64,000 nucleotides of DNA from Vibrio sp. SCSIO 43135 (GTDB lineage: Bacteria; Pseudomonadota; Gammaproteobacteria; Enterobacterales; Vibrionaceae). The notes under the pieces were generated by a model. The model saw only the letters and a list, made by a program, of their open reading frames with translations. It was not told the DNA's origin and did no database searches. The stretch spans positions 620,001 to 684,000 of the forward strand of contig NZ_CP071859.1 in the NCBI RefSeq assembly GCF_023716665.1. The letters run 5' to 3'. A program made the translations under genes and the position numbers. Positions 33,789 to 44,122 of this stretch are shown piece by piece (the first letter of the stretch is position 1; each line of letters opens with the position of its first letter).

Positions 33789-33850
33789 TCAGATTTGGCA
33801 GCGAGTTCGCTGCCGTCATAACTACAATAATCGAAGTAAAAGGATACCTT

Positions 33851-34276
33851 ATGGCTCTAGAAAGAACATTTTCGATCGTTAAGCCTGATGCAGTAGAAAG
33901 AAACTTGATTGGTGAAATTTATCACCGTATTGAGAAAGCGGGACTACAAATCATTGCCGCTAAAATGGTTCACCTAACGGAAGAGCATGCGAGTGGTTTT
34001 TATGCTGAGCATGAAGGCAAGCCGTTTTTCCCAGCTCTTAAAGAGTTTATGACTTCTGGCCCAATTATGGTTCAGGTACTAGAAGGTGAAAATGCTATTG
34101 CTCGTTACCGTGAACTAATGGGTAAAACTAACCCAGAAGAAGCGGCGTGTGGCACTATCCGTGCTGATTATGCTGTGAGTATGCGTTACAACTCGGTACA
34201 TGGTTCTGATAGCCCAGAGTCAGCGGCACGCGAAATTGAGTTCTTCTTCCCTGAATCTGAGATTTGCCCACGTTAA
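33851..34276 (+). CDS. ndk: Nucleoside diphosphate kinase
   Basis: A 141-residue enzyme that balances nucleoside triphosphates by phosphate transfer from ATP. The active-site histidine is in [12 protein letters not shown] and the N-terminal [11 protein letters not shown] is conserved. A strong terminator follows 24 bases after the stop. Confidence 0.98.
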   Translation: MALERTFSIVKPDAVERNLIGEIYHRIEKAGLQIIAAKMVHLTEEHASGFYAEHEGKPFFPALKEFMTSGPIMVQVLEGENAIARYRELMGKTNPEEAACGTIRADYAVSMRYNSVHGSDSPESAAREIEFFFPESEICPR

Positions 34277-34300
34277 TCCTCAGAATGATAGTGATAGCTG

Positions 34301-34330
34301 AAAGCCTTGGCGATATGCCAAGGCTTTTTC
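34301..34330 (+). terminator. Terminator of ndk
   Basis: An 11-bp perfect stem (AAAGCCTTGGC, loop GATAT, complement) followed by five T. Confidence 0.9.
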
Positions 34331-34428
34331 TTTTTAGTACAGAGATAAAAAGACGTACTTGTATTTCTCTGTATAAAAAATAACCTTTCTTATATTAATA
34401 CCTTACTAAATTACTGTGTTTACAAGCC

Positions 34429-34457
34429 TTGTTGAAGGTGAACAAACGCTGTACAAT
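34429..34457 (+). promoter_or_regulatory. Promoter of rlmN
   Basis: TTGTTG and TACAAT with a 17-base spacer, about 40 bases upstream of the rlmN start and downstream of the ndk terminator. Confidence 0.65.
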
Positions 34458-34495
34458 TCGCGCCCTTAATTACTGTTCCGTCATTGAGAGGCTAC

Positions 34496-35617
34496 ATGAC
34501 CACTGAAAAAATCAATCTACTCGATTTTGATCGCAAGGGATTACGCAAACTGTTCGCTGAAGAGTTAGGCGAGAAAGCATTCCGCGCCGATCAAGTTATG
34601 AAGTGGATCTACCATTTTGGTGTTGATGACTTCGAAAAAATGACCAACATTAATAAGAAGCTCCGAGAAAAGCTTCAACATCGTTGTGAAGTTCGTGCTC
34701 CTTACGTATCAGATGCACAGCACTCTTCGGACGGTACCATCAAATGGGCAATGCGAGTTGGCGACCAAGATGTTGAAACGGTTTATATCCCTGAGGATGA
34801 CCGTGCAACGTTGTGTGTATCTTCGCAAGTTGGATGCGCGCTCGAGTGTAAGTTCTGCTCAACAGCGCAACAAGGCTTCAACCGCAACCTAAAAGTATCG
34901 GAAATTATAGGGCAAGTATGGCGTGCTGCACGTGAGATTGGCCTCGAGAAAGAAACTGGCCGACGCCCAATCACTAACGTCGTGATGATGGGGATGGGTG
35001 AGCCACTGCTTAACATGAAAAACCTGATCCCATCGCTTGAGTTGATGCTTGATGATCTTGGTTTTGGTTTGTCTAAACGCCGTGTCACAGTTTCTACGTC
35101 TGGTGTTGTATCTGGATTAGATCAAATGACTGGCAATATTGATGTGGCACTTGCTATTTCATTGCATGCGCCAAACGATAAGTTACGTAGTGAAATCATG
35201 CCAATCAACGATCGTTGGGATATCCAAGATTTTCTTGCGTCAGTTCGTCGCTATATTGCATCATCGAATGCTAACCGTGGCAAAGTGACCGTTGAATACG
35301 TATTACTTGATCATGTGAATGACGACATGGACCATGCTCGTGAGTTGGCGGAGCTAATGAAAGATACTCCGTGTAAAATCAACTTAATTCCATTTAACCC
35401 GTATCCGGGTTCACCATATAAGAAGCCAAGTAACTCTCGAATCGACCGTTTCCAGAAAACATTGATGCAATACGAGCATACAGTGACGGTTCGCAAAACT
35501 CGTGGTGACGACATTGATGCTGCGTGTGGCCAGTTAGTTGGGGACGTGATTGACAGAACCAAGCGAACTCAGCAAAAACAGCTGTCGGGTGAAGCGATTC
35601 CCGTGAAAGCGGTTTAA
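34496..35617 (+). CDS. rlmN: Dual-specificity rRNA/tRNA adenine-C2 methyltransferase RlmN
   Basis: A 373-residue radical-SAM enzyme that methylates A2503 of 23S rRNA and A37 of some tRNAs. The radical-SAM cluster ligands are Cys114, Cys118 and Cys121 (CALECKFC). The second catalytic Cys is in [12 protein letters not shown] near the C-terminus, and GMGEPLLN is the SAM-binding GGE-like motif. The ATG at 34496 has GAGAGG at proper distance; a GTG-type extension to 34484 is less likely. Confidence 0.97.
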   Translation: MTTEKINLLDFDRKGLRKLFAEELGEKAFRADQVMKWIYHFGVDDFEKMTNINKKLREKLQHRCEVRAPYVSDAQHSSDGTIKWAMRVGDQDVETVYIPEDDRATLCVSSQVGCALECKFCSTAQQGFNRNLKVSEIIGQVWRAAREIGLEKETGRRPITNVVMMGMGEPLLNMKNLIPSLELMLDDLGFGLSKRRVTVSTSGVVSGLDQMTGNIDVALAISLHAPNDKLRSEIMPINDRWDIQDFLASVRRYIASSNANRGKVTVEYVLLDHVNDDMDHARELAELMKDTPCKINLIPFNPYPGSPYKKPSNSRIDRFQKTLMQYEHTVTVRKTRGDDIDAACGQLVGDVIDRTKRTQQKQLSGEAIPVKAV

Positions 35618-35630
35618 CTCGTATTTTTTA

Positions 35631-35670
35631 TACAACAAAGCCAGAGCATGCTCTGGCTTTGTTGTATTTG
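35631..35670 (+). terminator. 36-bp perfect palindrome after rlmN
   Basis: Two 18-base arms (left arm TACAACAAAGCCAGAGCA at 35631-35648, exact complement at 35649-35666) meet without a spacer. As RNA this folds into an unusually long hairpin followed by TTTG. It lies 13 bases beyond rlmN and probably acts as its terminator on either strand. Confidence 0.7.
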
Positions 35671-35970
35671 TAAATTCTGAAACATTCTCAGCCTTTCTTT
35701 GTAAAAATTAGGAAAAACCTTGAACTGCTTGTGATTTCTACATAAAGGTAATGTTGTTTAACGACAAATATCTATTAGAATTGCAAATTAACCTGAATAT
35801 CAATTTTGCATCAGGTTTTTGACATGGAATGAAGTGGAGAGCATTGAAATCTGCTTTGTTTAAATAGGGGAAACCCTGAATGAATTTTGTTTTTCCGCAC
35901 AGTAACTACTAACAATAAAGAATGAAAGTTACAAAGTAGTGAAAAACTACGACAGAGAAGTACAACACTA
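35671..35970 (+). other. Intergenic leader of rodZ
   Basis: 300 bases without a gene. A weak hairpin AACCTGA/TCAGGTT with T-run (35790-35820) is followed by TTGACA (about 35819), a possible -35 without a good -10. A small GTAGT/ACTAC hairpin (around 35936-35950) lies just before rodZ. In Pseudomonas, pilF occupies this slot; here there is none. Confidence 0.45.
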
Positions 35971-36948
35971 ATGAGTACTGAACAAGACGCAGTAACCGAA
36001 CAAAAGACGGACACGGAACAACCAAAAATTGAAGCGGGTACGATACTTAAATCTCGTAGAGAAGAGTTAGGCCTTTCACAAAAACAAATTGCAGATCGCT
36101 TACGCTTACGTTTATCGATTATTCAGGGAATTGAAGAAAACAACTTTGAATCTGGACAGGTCGCTACATTTACTCGTGGTTATCTGCGTTCATACGCGAA
36201 AGCGGTAGGGCTGGAAGAGTCTGTCGTTTTATGCGCGCTTGATGATTGTGGAAGTGCACAGCATAAAGAACATGAGATGTTGAGCTTCTCCAAGAAAACC
36301 AAACGAGAGCGCCATGATAGCCGCATCATGGGGATCACTTGGGGTATCCTTGCTGTAATGATTGGTATTTCCTCTGTGTGGTGGTGGCAAAACCAACAAA
36401 CTGACACTTTAGCCATCATTGATGATTTACCTGAAGAAGTCAGTGTCGTACAAGATGAATCTTCTGAGCCAGGCAGTTTTGCAACGATAACCTCTGCTGC
36501 GGAGCCATCGGACGACGTAGAAGTTGTTGAGGTAGTGCCTGAAGTCGCCGCTGAGCCTATAGTTACTGAGGTAGCCGAAGTAGCAGACACTTCCGAACTT
36601 GAGGTGGCAAATGAGGTAACGTCTGAAGCCATCGTAGAAGAATCACCTGTACCTGCTCAGCTACCTGAAGTTGAGCAAGTGGAAGAACCTGAATCTGTTG
36701 TCATTTCTACTGACAAATTATTAGCCATGTCTTTTAGTGCGGATTGTTGGATCCAAGTAAAAGATGCTAATGGAAAAACCTTATCTACAGGCATAAAGAA
36801 AGCAGGCCAAAACCTCGAGTTATCCGGTGAAGCGCCATTTAATGTCATTCTTGGTGCTCCAGAAAGTGTTTCGATGACATTTGCGAGTGAACCTGTCGAC
36901 CTTTCTGGGTATACTTCAGGTAAAGTAGCAAGATTCACCTTACCTTAG
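35971..36948 (+). CDS. rodZ: Cytoskeleton protein RodZ
   Basis: A 325-residue inner-membrane protein that links MreB filaments to the wall-elongation complex. The N-terminal helix-turn-helix domain spans about 21-90 (GTILKSRREELGLSQKQIADRL). One TM segment is at about 119-138 (IMGITWGILAVMIGISSVWW). The periplasmic linker of about 100 residues is very rich in Glu, Val and Ala (VEVVEVVPEVAAEP). A C-terminal beta-domain starts near residue 245. ispG follows after 9 bases, the usual gamma-proteobacterial order. Confidence 0.94.
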   Translation: MSTEQDAVTEQKTDTEQPKIEAGTILKSRREELGLSQKQIADRLRLRLSIIQGIEENNFESGQVATFTRGYLRSYAKAVGLEESVVLCALDDCGSAQHKEHEMLSFSKKTKRERHDSRIMGITWGILAVMIGISSVWWWQNQQTDTLAIIDDLPEEVSVVQDESSEPGSFATITSAAEPSDDVEVVEVVPEVAAEPIVTEVAEVADTSELEVANEVTSEAIVEESPVPAQLPEVEQVEEPESVVISTDKLLAMSFSADCWIQVKDANGKTLSTGIKKAGQNLELSGEAPFNVILGAPESVSMTFASEPVDLSGYTSGKVARFTLP

Positions 36949-36957
36949 AAAGTTAAT

Positions 36958-38082
36958 ATGCAACACGAGTCTCCTATCAAACGTCGCCCATCGACACGTA
37001 TTTATGTGGGCGATGTGCCTATTGGTGACGGCGCCCCGATCGCGGTGCAGTCAATGACAAATACCCGCACGACAGATGTAGAAGCAACTGTTGCTCAAAT
37101 TCGTGCGTTAGAAAATGTGGGTGCAGACATCGTTAGAGTCTCTGTACCTACCATGGATGCGGCTGAAGCGTTCAAGCAAATTAAACAGCAGGTATCCATT
37201 CCTCTAGTAGCGGATATCCATTTTGACTACCGTATCGCACTTAAAGTTGCTGAATATGGTGTTGATTGTCTGCGTATTAACCCTGGTAACATTGGTAAAG
37301 AAGATCGTATTCGCGCGGTTGTTGACTGTGCACGCGACAAAAACATTCCAATTCGTATTGGTGTAAATGGCGGTTCTTTAGAAAAAGACATCCAAATGAA
37401 GTATGGCGAACCGACGCCTGAAGCATTGGTAGAGTCAGCAATGCGCCATGTAGATATTCTAGATCGACTTAACTTCGATAAATTCAAAGTAAGCGTGAAA
37501 GCTTCTGATGTCTTCCTAGCGGTAGACTCATACCGCATTTTGGCAAACAAGATCGATCAGCCGCTACACTTGGGTATCACTGAAGCCGGTGGTGCACGAG
37601 CGGGCGCAGTTAAGTCTTCGGTTGGTTTAGGTATGTTACTTGCTGAAGGCATTGGTGATACGCTACGTATCTCCCTGGCTGCGGATCCTGTAGAAGAAAT
37701 CAAAGTTGGTTTTGATATTCTAAAATCTCTTCGCATCCGTTCTCGTGGCATAAACTTTATTGCTTGCCCTAGTTGTTCACGTCAGGAGTTCGATGTTATC
37801 GGCACAGTCAATGAACTAGAGCAGCGTCTAGAGGACATTATCACACCAATGGATGTTTCTATTATTGGTTGTGTTGTTAATGGCCCAGGTGAAGCAGAAG
37901 TATCCCATCTAGGTTTAGCGGGTAGTAACAAGAAAAGTGCTTTTTATGAGGACGGTAAACGTCAGAAAGAGCGTTTTGACAATGATGATCTTGTTGCTCA
38001 GCTTGAAGCTAAAATTCGCGCAAAAGCATCAGTGCTTGATGAAAGCAATCGCATTGATGTAAACCAAATCGAATCAAATTAA
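36958..38082 (+). CDS. ispG: (E)-4-hydroxy-3-methylbut-2-enyl-diphosphate synthase IspG
   Basis: A 374-residue [4Fe-4S] enzyme of the MEP isoprenoid pathway that reduces MEcPP to HMBPP. Cluster ligands are in [12 protein letters not shown] and [11 protein letters not shown]. It depends on Fe-S supply from the ISC system encoded 5 kb upstream. It sits between rodZ and hisS in one transcription unit. Confidence 0.98.
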   Translation: MQHESPIKRRPSTRIYVGDVPIGDGAPIAVQSMTNTRTTDVEATVAQIRALENVGADIVRVSVPTMDAAEAFKQIKQQVSIPLVADIHFDYRIALKVAEYGVDCLRINPGNIGKEDRIRAVVDCARDKNIPIRIGVNGGSLEKDIQMKYGEPTPEALVESAMRHVDILDRLNFDKFKVSVKASDVFLAVDSYRILANKIDQPLHLGITEAGGARAGAVKSSVGLGMLLAEGIGDTLRISLAADPVEEIKVGFDILKSLRIRSRGINFIACPSCSRQEFDVIGTVNELEQRLEDIITPMDVSIIGCVVNGPGEAEVSHLGLAGSNKKSAFYEDGKRQKERFDNDDLVAQLEAKIRAKASVLDESNRIDVNQIESN

Positions 38083-38107
38083 TCTCAACGACATTACGGT
38101 AAGTACT

Positions 38108-39376
38108 GTGGCAAAAACAATCCAAGCAATCCGAGGCATGAACGACTGCCTCCCAACTCAATCTCCACTGTGGCAAAAAGTGGAAGGTGCGGTTAAAAAC
38201 GTCATCAGTGCATACGGCTACAATGAAGTACGTATGCCAATCGTTGAGATGACTCATCTATTTAGCCGTGCAATCGGTGAAGTGACCGATGTGGTTGAAA
38301 AAGAAATGTACACATTTGAAGACCGCAATGGTGACAGCTTAACGCTGCGCCCTGAAGGTACAGCAGGCTGTGTACGTGCTGGCATCGAAAATGGTCTGCT
38401 TTATAACCAAGAGCAACGTTTGTGGTACATGGGGCCAATGTTCCGCCATGAGCGCCCACAAAAAGGTCGTTACCGTCAATTCCACCAATGTGGTGTAGAA
38501 GTGTTTGGATTAAATGGTCCAGACGTAGATGCTGAATTGATCATGATGACGGCTCGACTATGGCGTGATTTGGGTATCGACAAGCATGTACGTTTAGAGC
38601 TGAATTCTATTGGTTCACTTGAAGCGCGTGCAAACTACCGTACTGCACTGATTGCTCATCTTGAACAGCATATCGATGTACTCGATGAAGACAGCAAGCG
38701 TCGTATGCACACTAATCCGCTACGTGTATTGGACTCTAAAAACCCTGAAGTACAGGCAATCCTTGGTGATGCACCACGCTTATCTGATTACTTAGATGAA
38801 GAATCAAAACAACATTTTGCAGGTTTGTGTGAACTTCTAGACGCTGCTGGTATCGAATACACGGTAAATGAACGTTTAGTGCGTGGCCTTGATTATTACA
38901 ATCGCACGGTATTTGAATGGATTACTGAAAGCTTAGGTGCTCAAGGTACGGTATGTGGCGGTGGTCGCTACGATGGTCTAGTTGAGCAACTTGGTGGTAA
39001 ACCAACGCCAGCTGTTGGTTTCGCGATGGGTCTAGAACGTTTAGTTCTCATGATGGAAACTCTAGAACTAACAGAAGTTCGTCGTAGCGTTGATGTCTAC
39101 ATGGTGACTGCGGGTGAAGGTACAATGATGGCTGGAATGAAACTGGCCGAGCAACTTCGTGAGCAGGTTCCTGGGCTACGTGTTATGAACCATTTCGGCG
39201 GTGGTAATTTCAAGAAGCAATTTAAGCGTGCTGATAAAGTCGGTGCCGCAGTTGCTCTAGTGCTTGGTGAAAATGAAGTCGCTGAATCTAATGTCGTTTT
39301 GAAAGATCTCATTGGCGGCGATCAAACTACGTACTCTCAAGCTGAAGTAGCTGAGCAGTTAGCAAAATTACTGTAA
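38108..39376 (+). CDS. hisS: Histidyl-tRNA synthetase
   Basis: A 422-residue class II synthetase. Motif 2 is [17 protein letters not shown], motif 3 is [13 protein letters not shown], and the histidine-specific segment [15 protein letters not shown] is present. The C-terminal anticodon-binding domain spans about 325-422. The start codon is GTG (38108). Confidence 0.98.
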   Translation: MAKTIQAIRGMNDCLPTQSPLWQKVEGAVKNVISAYGYNEVRMPIVEMTHLFSRAIGEVTDVVEKEMYTFEDRNGDSLTLRPEGTAGCVRAGIENGLLYNQEQRLWYMGPMFRHERPQKGRYRQFHQCGVEVFGLNGPDVDAELIMMTARLWRDLGIDKHVRLELNSIGSLEARANYRTALIAHLEQHIDVLDEDSKRRMHTNPLRVLDSKNPEVQAILGDAPRLSDYLDEESKQHFAGLCELLDAAGIEYTVNERLVRGLDYYNRTVFEWITESLGAQGTVCGGGRYDGLVEQLGGKPTPAVGFAMGLERLVLMMETLELTEVRRSVDVYMVTAGEGTMMAGMKLAEQLREQVPGLRVMNHFGGGNFKKQFKRADKVGAAVALVLGENEVAESNVVLKDLIGGDQTTYSQAEVAEQLAKLL

Positions 39377-39424
39377 GTTTTGGTCATAGATACTGAAACT
39401 TAAGAAATATTAAGAGGACAGGAA

Positions 39425-40039
39425 GTGGAACTCTACGATTCTGAAGAACAACAAGTTGAAGCGATTAAAGACTGGTGGAAAGAGAACGGTAAAGCCGTGA
39501 TCTTTGGTGCCGTTATTGGTCTAGGTGGCCTATTTGGCTGGCGCTATTACCAGGATTCAGTTCTGCAAGGTCAAGAAGCAGCATCAGAAGCATACACAAG
39601 TGTAATTACATCGCTACAAACTCAAGGCGCAGACGCTGAAGCGAGCATTCAAACATTCATTGATTCGAACAAAGGCTCTGAATACTCTGTACTTGCTGCT
39701 CTTCAGTTAGCAAAAGTACAGGTTGAAGCAAATAACCTTGATGAGGCGCTTGCTCAGTTAGAGTGGGCTAAAGCCAACTCTAAAGATGACGCGCTTAAAG
39801 CGGTGACGTCTTACCGTATCGCTCGTATCCAAGCAGAGCAGAAAAACTATGATGGTGCTATGGCGGAACTAGAACTGATTAAGGATCCTAGTTGGGCTGG
39901 TCGTATTGCTGAGCTACGTGGTGATATCTCTCTGCGTAAAGGTGATGAAGCCGCGGCTTATGCTGCTTACACTGAAGCTCAACAGGCGGAAGATGCGAGT
40001 CAAACTCTGCAAATGAAGCTGGACGATCTAGCCAAGTAA
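39425..40039 (+). CDS. yfgM: SecYEG-associated chaperone-type protein YfgM
   Basis: A 204-residue inner-membrane protein: a short cytosolic N-terminus, one TM segment at about residues 22-42 (GKAVIFGAVIGLGGLFGW), and a periplasmic TPR domain. In E. coli it associates with PpiD at the translocon and assists periplasmic protein folding. The start is GTG. Next to bamB, as in E. coli. Confidence 0.95.
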   Translation: MELYDSEEQQVEAIKDWWKENGKAVIFGAVIGLGGLFGWRYYQDSVLQGQEAASEAYTSVITSLQTQGADAEASIQTFIDSNKGSEYSVLAALQLAKVQVEANNLDEALAQLEWAKANSKDDALKAVTSYRIARIQAEQKNYDGAMAELELIKDPSWAGRIAELRGDISLRKGDEAAAYAAYTEAQQAEDASQTLQMKLDDLAK

Positions 40040-40054
40040 TAAGGGCGCTTGTTA

Positions 40055-41215
40055 ATGAAAAAACTGCTTAGCAAAGTGCTTTTATCCGCTGCAACCATCG
40101 GTGTTTTAGCTGGGTGTGCAGGTGAAGAAGACACCATCATCATGGCGCCTGTGCCACAAGTACAAAGTGAGTTTACGCCTTCACAGCAATGGTCGGCGTC
40201 AGTAGGCGATGGTGTTGGACACTTCTTCTCTAAGCTGACTCCTGAGTACGCTTATGGAAAAGTGTTTGCTGCGAGTCGATTAGGCTTGGTGAAAGCGCTG
40301 AATCCAGAAACGGGTAAAACTGAATGGGAAGTCGATTTAGAAGAAGAGACATCGGCTCGACTTTCTGGTGGTATCACAGCAGCTTACGGTAAAGTGTTTA
40401 TTGGCAGTGAAAACGGCCAGCTAATTGCGTTAGATGCTGAAACAGGTGAACTTGAGTGGCGTGTTGATGTAGATGGTGAAGTGTTGGCTGCACCTGTCGC
40501 TGACAGCAACTTCATTATGGTGAACACTAGCCGTGGCATGTTAATCGCTTTAGATCAAACTAGCGGTGAGCAGAAGTGGACTATCAGCACCGAAGTTCCA
40601 AACCTAACGCTGCGTGGAGATAGCACTCCAGCAACGGTATCTGGTGGTGTCTTCTGGGGCACAGCTAATGGTCGACTAGCGGCTGCAATAGTGGAACGTG
40701 GTCAGCTCATTTGGCAACAGCCTGTAGGCATGCCTCAGGGGGCGACTGAAATTGATCGCTTAGTCGATGTTGATGCGTCTCCCGTTATTTTAGGCACAAC
40801 GCTTTACACTGTTGGTATAAACGGACAATTGATTGGTTTAGACCTTCGTTCTGGTAAACCAATTTGGAAACGTACTTATTCTTCCGCGACAGATCTAGCC
40901 AGTGATGGCAGTCGTTTGTTTGTCGTAACCGATAAAGATCATATTGCTGCTGTTGATGCGCGTAGTGGTACCGAACTTTGGAGTAACGACCAACTTGAGC
41001 ACCGCCTGCTAACTGCTCCTGTAATAATCAATGGCTATGTCGTTGTTGGTGATACGGAAGGTTACTTGTACTGGATAGATCGTTCGAGTGGTGAGTTTGT
41101 CGCACAGCAGCTTGTTGACGAAAGTGGCTTTGCCGTTGGTCCTGTTGCTTTACCTGATGGTTATGTAATTACAACGCGCAATGGCGATGTAAAGAAACTG
41201 ACGATCAAGAAATAA
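40055..41215 (+). CDS. bamB: Outer-membrane assembly lipoprotein BamB
   Basis: A 386-residue lipoprotein. The signal peptide ends in lipobox VLAGC (Cys at about 20). The body is an eight-bladed PQQ-type beta-propeller with repeats such as GKVFIGSENGQLIALDAETGE. It is a BamABCDE accessory that helps deliver outer-membrane proteins. I chose the ATG at 40055; an upstream TTG two codons earlier is improbable. The terminator at 41237 follows. Confidence 0.96.
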   Translation: MKKLLSKVLLSAATIGVLAGCAGEEDTIIMAPVPQVQSEFTPSQQWSASVGDGVGHFFSKLTPEYAYGKVFAASRLGLVKALNPETGKTEWEVDLEEETSARLSGGITAAYGKVFIGSENGQLIALDAETGELEWRVDVDGEVLAAPVADSNFIMVNTSRGMLIALDQTSGEQKWTISTEVPNLTLRGDSTPATVSGGVFWGTANGRLAAAIVERGQLIWQQPVGMPQGATEIDRLVDVDASPVILGTTLYTVGINGQLIGLDLRSGKPIWKRTYSSATDLASDGSRLFVVTDKDHIAAVDARSGTELWSNDQLEHRLLTAPVIINGYVVVGDTEGYLYWIDRSSGEFVAQQLVDESGFAVGPVALPDGYVITTRNGDVKKLTIKK

Positions 41216-41236
41216 TTTCGTGATACAATTCACATT

Positions 41237-41270
41237 CGGCTCCTGGTTGGAAACAGCTAGGAGCCGTTTT
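41237..41270 (+). terminator. Terminator after bamB
   Basis: An 8-bp stem CGGCTCCT/AGGAGCCG with a 14-base loop and T-run, 22 bases past the stop. Confidence 0.75.
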
Positions 41271-41291
41271 ATTGAGATAAACTAAAGTGAA

Positions 41292-41357
41292 TGTGGTTAT
41301 AGGTAACGCCTGGCTTGTTAACGCTTGGCAGGATGCAAGTCGTTACCTATAACTACA
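41292..41357 (+). repeat. Long inverted repeat in the der leader
   Basis: Two 17-base arms (core GTTATAGGTAACG at 41296-41308, its complement at 41341-41353, plus outer TGTG/TACA with one G-U) enclose 32 bases, within which CCTG/CAGG can pair again. It ends 26 bases before the der ATG. Confidence 0.65.
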
Positions 41358-41383
41358 TAAGAAAGAATATTGTAGAGGTTGTT

Positions 41384-42871
41384 ATGGTACCTGTTGTTGC
41401 TCTTGTAGGGCGCCCAAATGTAGGTAAATCTACGCTGTTTAACCGATTAACACGTACGCGTGATGCTTTGGTTGCGGATTTTCCAGGGTTAACGCGTGAC
41501 CGTAAATATGGCCAAGCTAAGCTTGGTGAGCACGAATTCATTGTAATCGATACTGGTGGTATCGATGGCACTGAAGAAGGTGTTGAAACTAAAATGGCTG
41601 AACAGTCGCTAGCGGCGATTGATGAAGCTGATGTGGTGTTATTCATGGTGGATGGTCGTGCTGGCCTAACGCCTTCAGACATCGCTATTTCGAACCATCT
41701 TCGCAAGATTGAAAAGCCATCTATGTTGGTGGTAAACAAAGTCGACGGTATCGATGCTGATGCTGCATCTGCAGATTTCTGGCAACTTGGTGTGGAAAAC
41801 ATGTACCAAATTGCGGCAGCGCACGGCCGTGGTGTTGGAGCATTGATCGATCGCGCTCTTAACCCATTTGCAGAAAAAATGGCGGAAGAGGCAAAAGGCG
41901 AAATCGAAGATTTAACTGACTTCGTAGACGAAGAAGAAGAGAAGCTCGATTACACTGAAGAAGAAGCAGAACAAGAGTTCAACCGTCTTCAAGATCAGCC
42001 TATCAAACTTGCCATTATTGGTCGTCCAAATGTTGGTAAATCAACACTGACTAACCGTATTCTTGGTGAAGAACGTGTGGTTGTGTATGACATGCCTGGG
42101 ACGACTCGTGACTCTATCTACATTCCGATGCAGCGTGACGACCGAGAATACGTGTTGATTGATACTGCTGGTGTTCGTCGCCGTAAACGTATTAATGAAA
42201 CTGTTGAGAAGTTCTCAGTTGTTAAAACGCTTAAAGCTGTTGAAGATGCGAACGTAGTTCTTCTTGTTATTGATGCACGTGAAAATATCTCAGATCAAGA
42301 CTTAAGCTTGCTTGGCTTTGCCCTTAATGCTGGCCGATCGATTGTTATTGCTGTCAACAAATGGGATGGTCTAGACACTGACGTGAAAGAGCACGTGAAG
42401 AAAGAGCTGGATCGCCGCCTAGGCTTCGTAGACTTTGCTCGAATCCACTTCATTTCAGCACTGCACGGTACTGGTGTTGGTCACTTGTTTGAATCAGTTC
42501 AGGAAGCTTATAAGTCGGCAACAACTCGTGTAGGTACATCGGTACTGACTCGCATTATGAAGATGGCCACTGACGACCATCAACCACCAATGGTTCGTGG
42601 TCGCCGTGTTAAGCTTAAATATGCTCATGCTGGTGGTTACAACCCGCCAATCGTAGTCATTCACGGTAACTTGGTAAACGATCTACCTGACTCTTACAAA
42701 CGTTACCTAATGAACTACTATCGCAAGTCTTTGGAGATCATGGGGACACCGATCCGCATTAACTTCCAAAGTAGTGATAACCCATTTGAAGGCAAAACGA
42801 ACAAGATGACGCTATCCCAAGAGCGTAAGCGTAAACGCCTAATGAGTGCGATGAAAGATCGTAAAAAATAG
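41384..42871 (+). CDS. der: Ribosome biogenesis GTPase Der (EngA)
   Basis: A 495-residue essential GTPase acting in 50S assembly. Two tandem G domains are visible, with P-loops [14 protein letters not shown] (about residue 10) and [14 protein letters not shown] (about 218), joined by a Glu-rich linker; a KH-like C-terminal domain follows. The ATG at 41384 follows GAGG at proper spacing and gives the standard [12 protein letters not shown] start; the frame open from 41315 crosses the inverted repeat and is not coding. Confidence 0.98.
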   Translation: MVPVVALVGRPNVGKSTLFNRLTRTRDALVADFPGLTRDRKYGQAKLGEHEFIVIDTGGIDGTEEGVETKMAEQSLAAIDEADVVLFMVDGRAGLTPSDIAISNHLRKIEKPSMLVVNKVDGIDADAASADFWQLGVENMYQIAAAHGRGVGALIDRALNPFAEKMAEEAKGEIEDLTDFVDEEEEKLDYTEEEAEQEFNRLQDQPIKLAIIGRPNVGKSTLTNRILGEERVVVYDMPGTTRDSIYIPMQRDDREYVLIDTAGVRRRKRINETVEKFSVVKTLKAVEDANVVLLVIDARENISDQDLSLLGFALNAGRSIVIAVNKWDGLDTDVKEHVKKELDRRLGFVDFARIHFISALHGTGVGHLFESVQEAYKSATTRVGTSVLTRIMKMATDDHQPPMVRGRRVKLKYAHAGGYNPPIVVIHGNLVNDLPDSYKRYLMNYYRKSLEIMGTPIRINFQSSDNPFEGKTNKMTLSQERKRKRLMSAMKDRKK

Positions 42872-42878
42872 TAAACTG

Positions 42879-42905
42879 GCCCAAGTATCTACTTGGGCTT
42901 TTTTA
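42879..42905 (+). terminator. Terminator of der
   Basis: An 8-bp stem GCCCAAGT/ACTTGGGC with loop ATCT and six T, 8 bases after the stop. Confidence 0.88.
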
Positions 42906-42933
42906 TGCCCATAAATTACAGAGTACCAACGCT

Positions 42934-43803
42934 ATGATCTCTCCAACCATTACTCAATTTTGCCATCAAGTTTGGCAACTTGATTCCACAGTGCAGCTTG
43001 TCGAAAAGCAAGGCAGTGTTAGCTATGTTGTGGCAGATAAAACCCCTTTTCACCCTGTTAGCCATATTTGGCCAGATCATCCTGCTGATACCGGGAGACT
43101 GGTCGTTGGCGAGCAGGATGTCGAAGTATTCGATAGTTTAGTCGGTGCGATTGAGCTATCAACGGGTCAGCTGTATGTTGACAAAGCGATCCCCGTAAAA
43201 CGTGATAGTGATGGCTGGGTATTCGTTGTAGTTCACTGCGTTCACCAAGCTATCGACTTATCAGTTGGGCAATTGATAACCTTGTGTGTCGATAAAGAGC
43301 GCCAACTAGCATTGAGCCGAGGCCATAGCGCAGGACATTTGGCTTATCTTGCGCTTAATAAGGTGCTAGCCGATGGCTACTGGCGCAAGGATGCGGATAG
43401 AAAAGACCCTCATGGTCACTACGATTTTAATAGCTATGCTCAAGAAACAAGCTTCGTAACCGAAGATAAATGTGTCGATAGCTATCGCTTAGGTAAAACA
43501 CTGCGCAAAAGAGGGCTCAACAGTGCAGAAATGCTGCAGGATCTAGCAAGTATTGAATCTCGAGTTAATGCACAATTGTCTGATTGGCTATCGTTATCTT
43601 CTATTGTTGAGATGCATTGTGATGGTGAAACATTAACGGATTCTCGTTACTGGCGATGTAACTTACAAGAAGGAGAAATTGCCGAGATTCCTTGTGGAGG
43701 AACGCATGTCACCTCATTGAATGAGTTCGCTCGTATTACTGTCTCTCTATGTCAGATTGATGGACAGAACGTTGAAATGCACACCGATGTAATTCCGACA
43801 TAG
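42934..43803 (+). CDS. AlaX-like alanyl-tRNA trans-editing hydrolase
   Basis: A 289-residue protein related to the editing domain of alanyl-tRNA synthetase. The zinc ligands are present: HxxxH as His131/His135 (SRGHSAGHLAY) and CxxxH as Cys254/His258 (IPCGGTHV). Such free-standing enzymes hydrolyse Ser-tRNA-Ala or Gly-tRNA-Ala and prevent mistranslation. There is no aminoacylation domain. It is free-standing between der and yfgJ; the specific substrate is inference from the family. Confidence 0.85.
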   Translation: MISPTITQFCHQVWQLDSTVQLVEKQGSVSYVVADKTPFHPVSHIWPDHPADTGRLVVGEQDVEVFDSLVGAIELSTGQLYVDKAIPVKRDSDGWVFVVVHCVHQAIDLSVGQLITLCVDKERQLALSRGHSAGHLAYLALNKVLADGYWRKDADRKDPHGHYDFNSYAQETSFVTEDKCVDSYRLGKTLRKRGLNSAEMLQDLASIESRVNAQLSDWLSLSSIVEMHCDGETLTDSRYWRCNLQEGEIAEIPCGGTHVTSLNEFARITVSLCQIDGQNVEMHTDVIPT

Positions 43804-44122
43804 TCCCAAAGCGATCTTTTTATTAAAATCTGTTTATTCTGTTTTAGGTGTTTTTGTTTGGTTTTTTATATTGTTTAAAATTCAAAAACAGCACATGTAA
43901 CTTATGCTTTCGGTGTGTGGTGATATAAATATTCTTTTTAGGGTAGATCGCTGATCAAATAGAATAAAGCGGATGATCATATAAAGATCATGGTAGGAGA
44001 ATAACACTCAGTATAACTCATACTAGTGAACTATCACGGGACAAAATCAAGGAAAGTGACAATGATCTTGTTAGATAATCCCCGTATGAGTAAAAGTTAA
44101 ATGACATTATAAAGGTGATGCT
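43804..44122 (+). other. Intergenic region with clustered GATC sites
   Basis: 319 bases without a gene. Five GATC (Dam) sites fall in 122 bases, at 43946, 43953, 43975, 43986 and 44064; a sixth is at about 43811. ATGATC/GATCAT form a small inverted repeat at 43973-43991. It must contain the yfgJ promoter; no clear -35/-10 was found. Confidence 0.5.
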
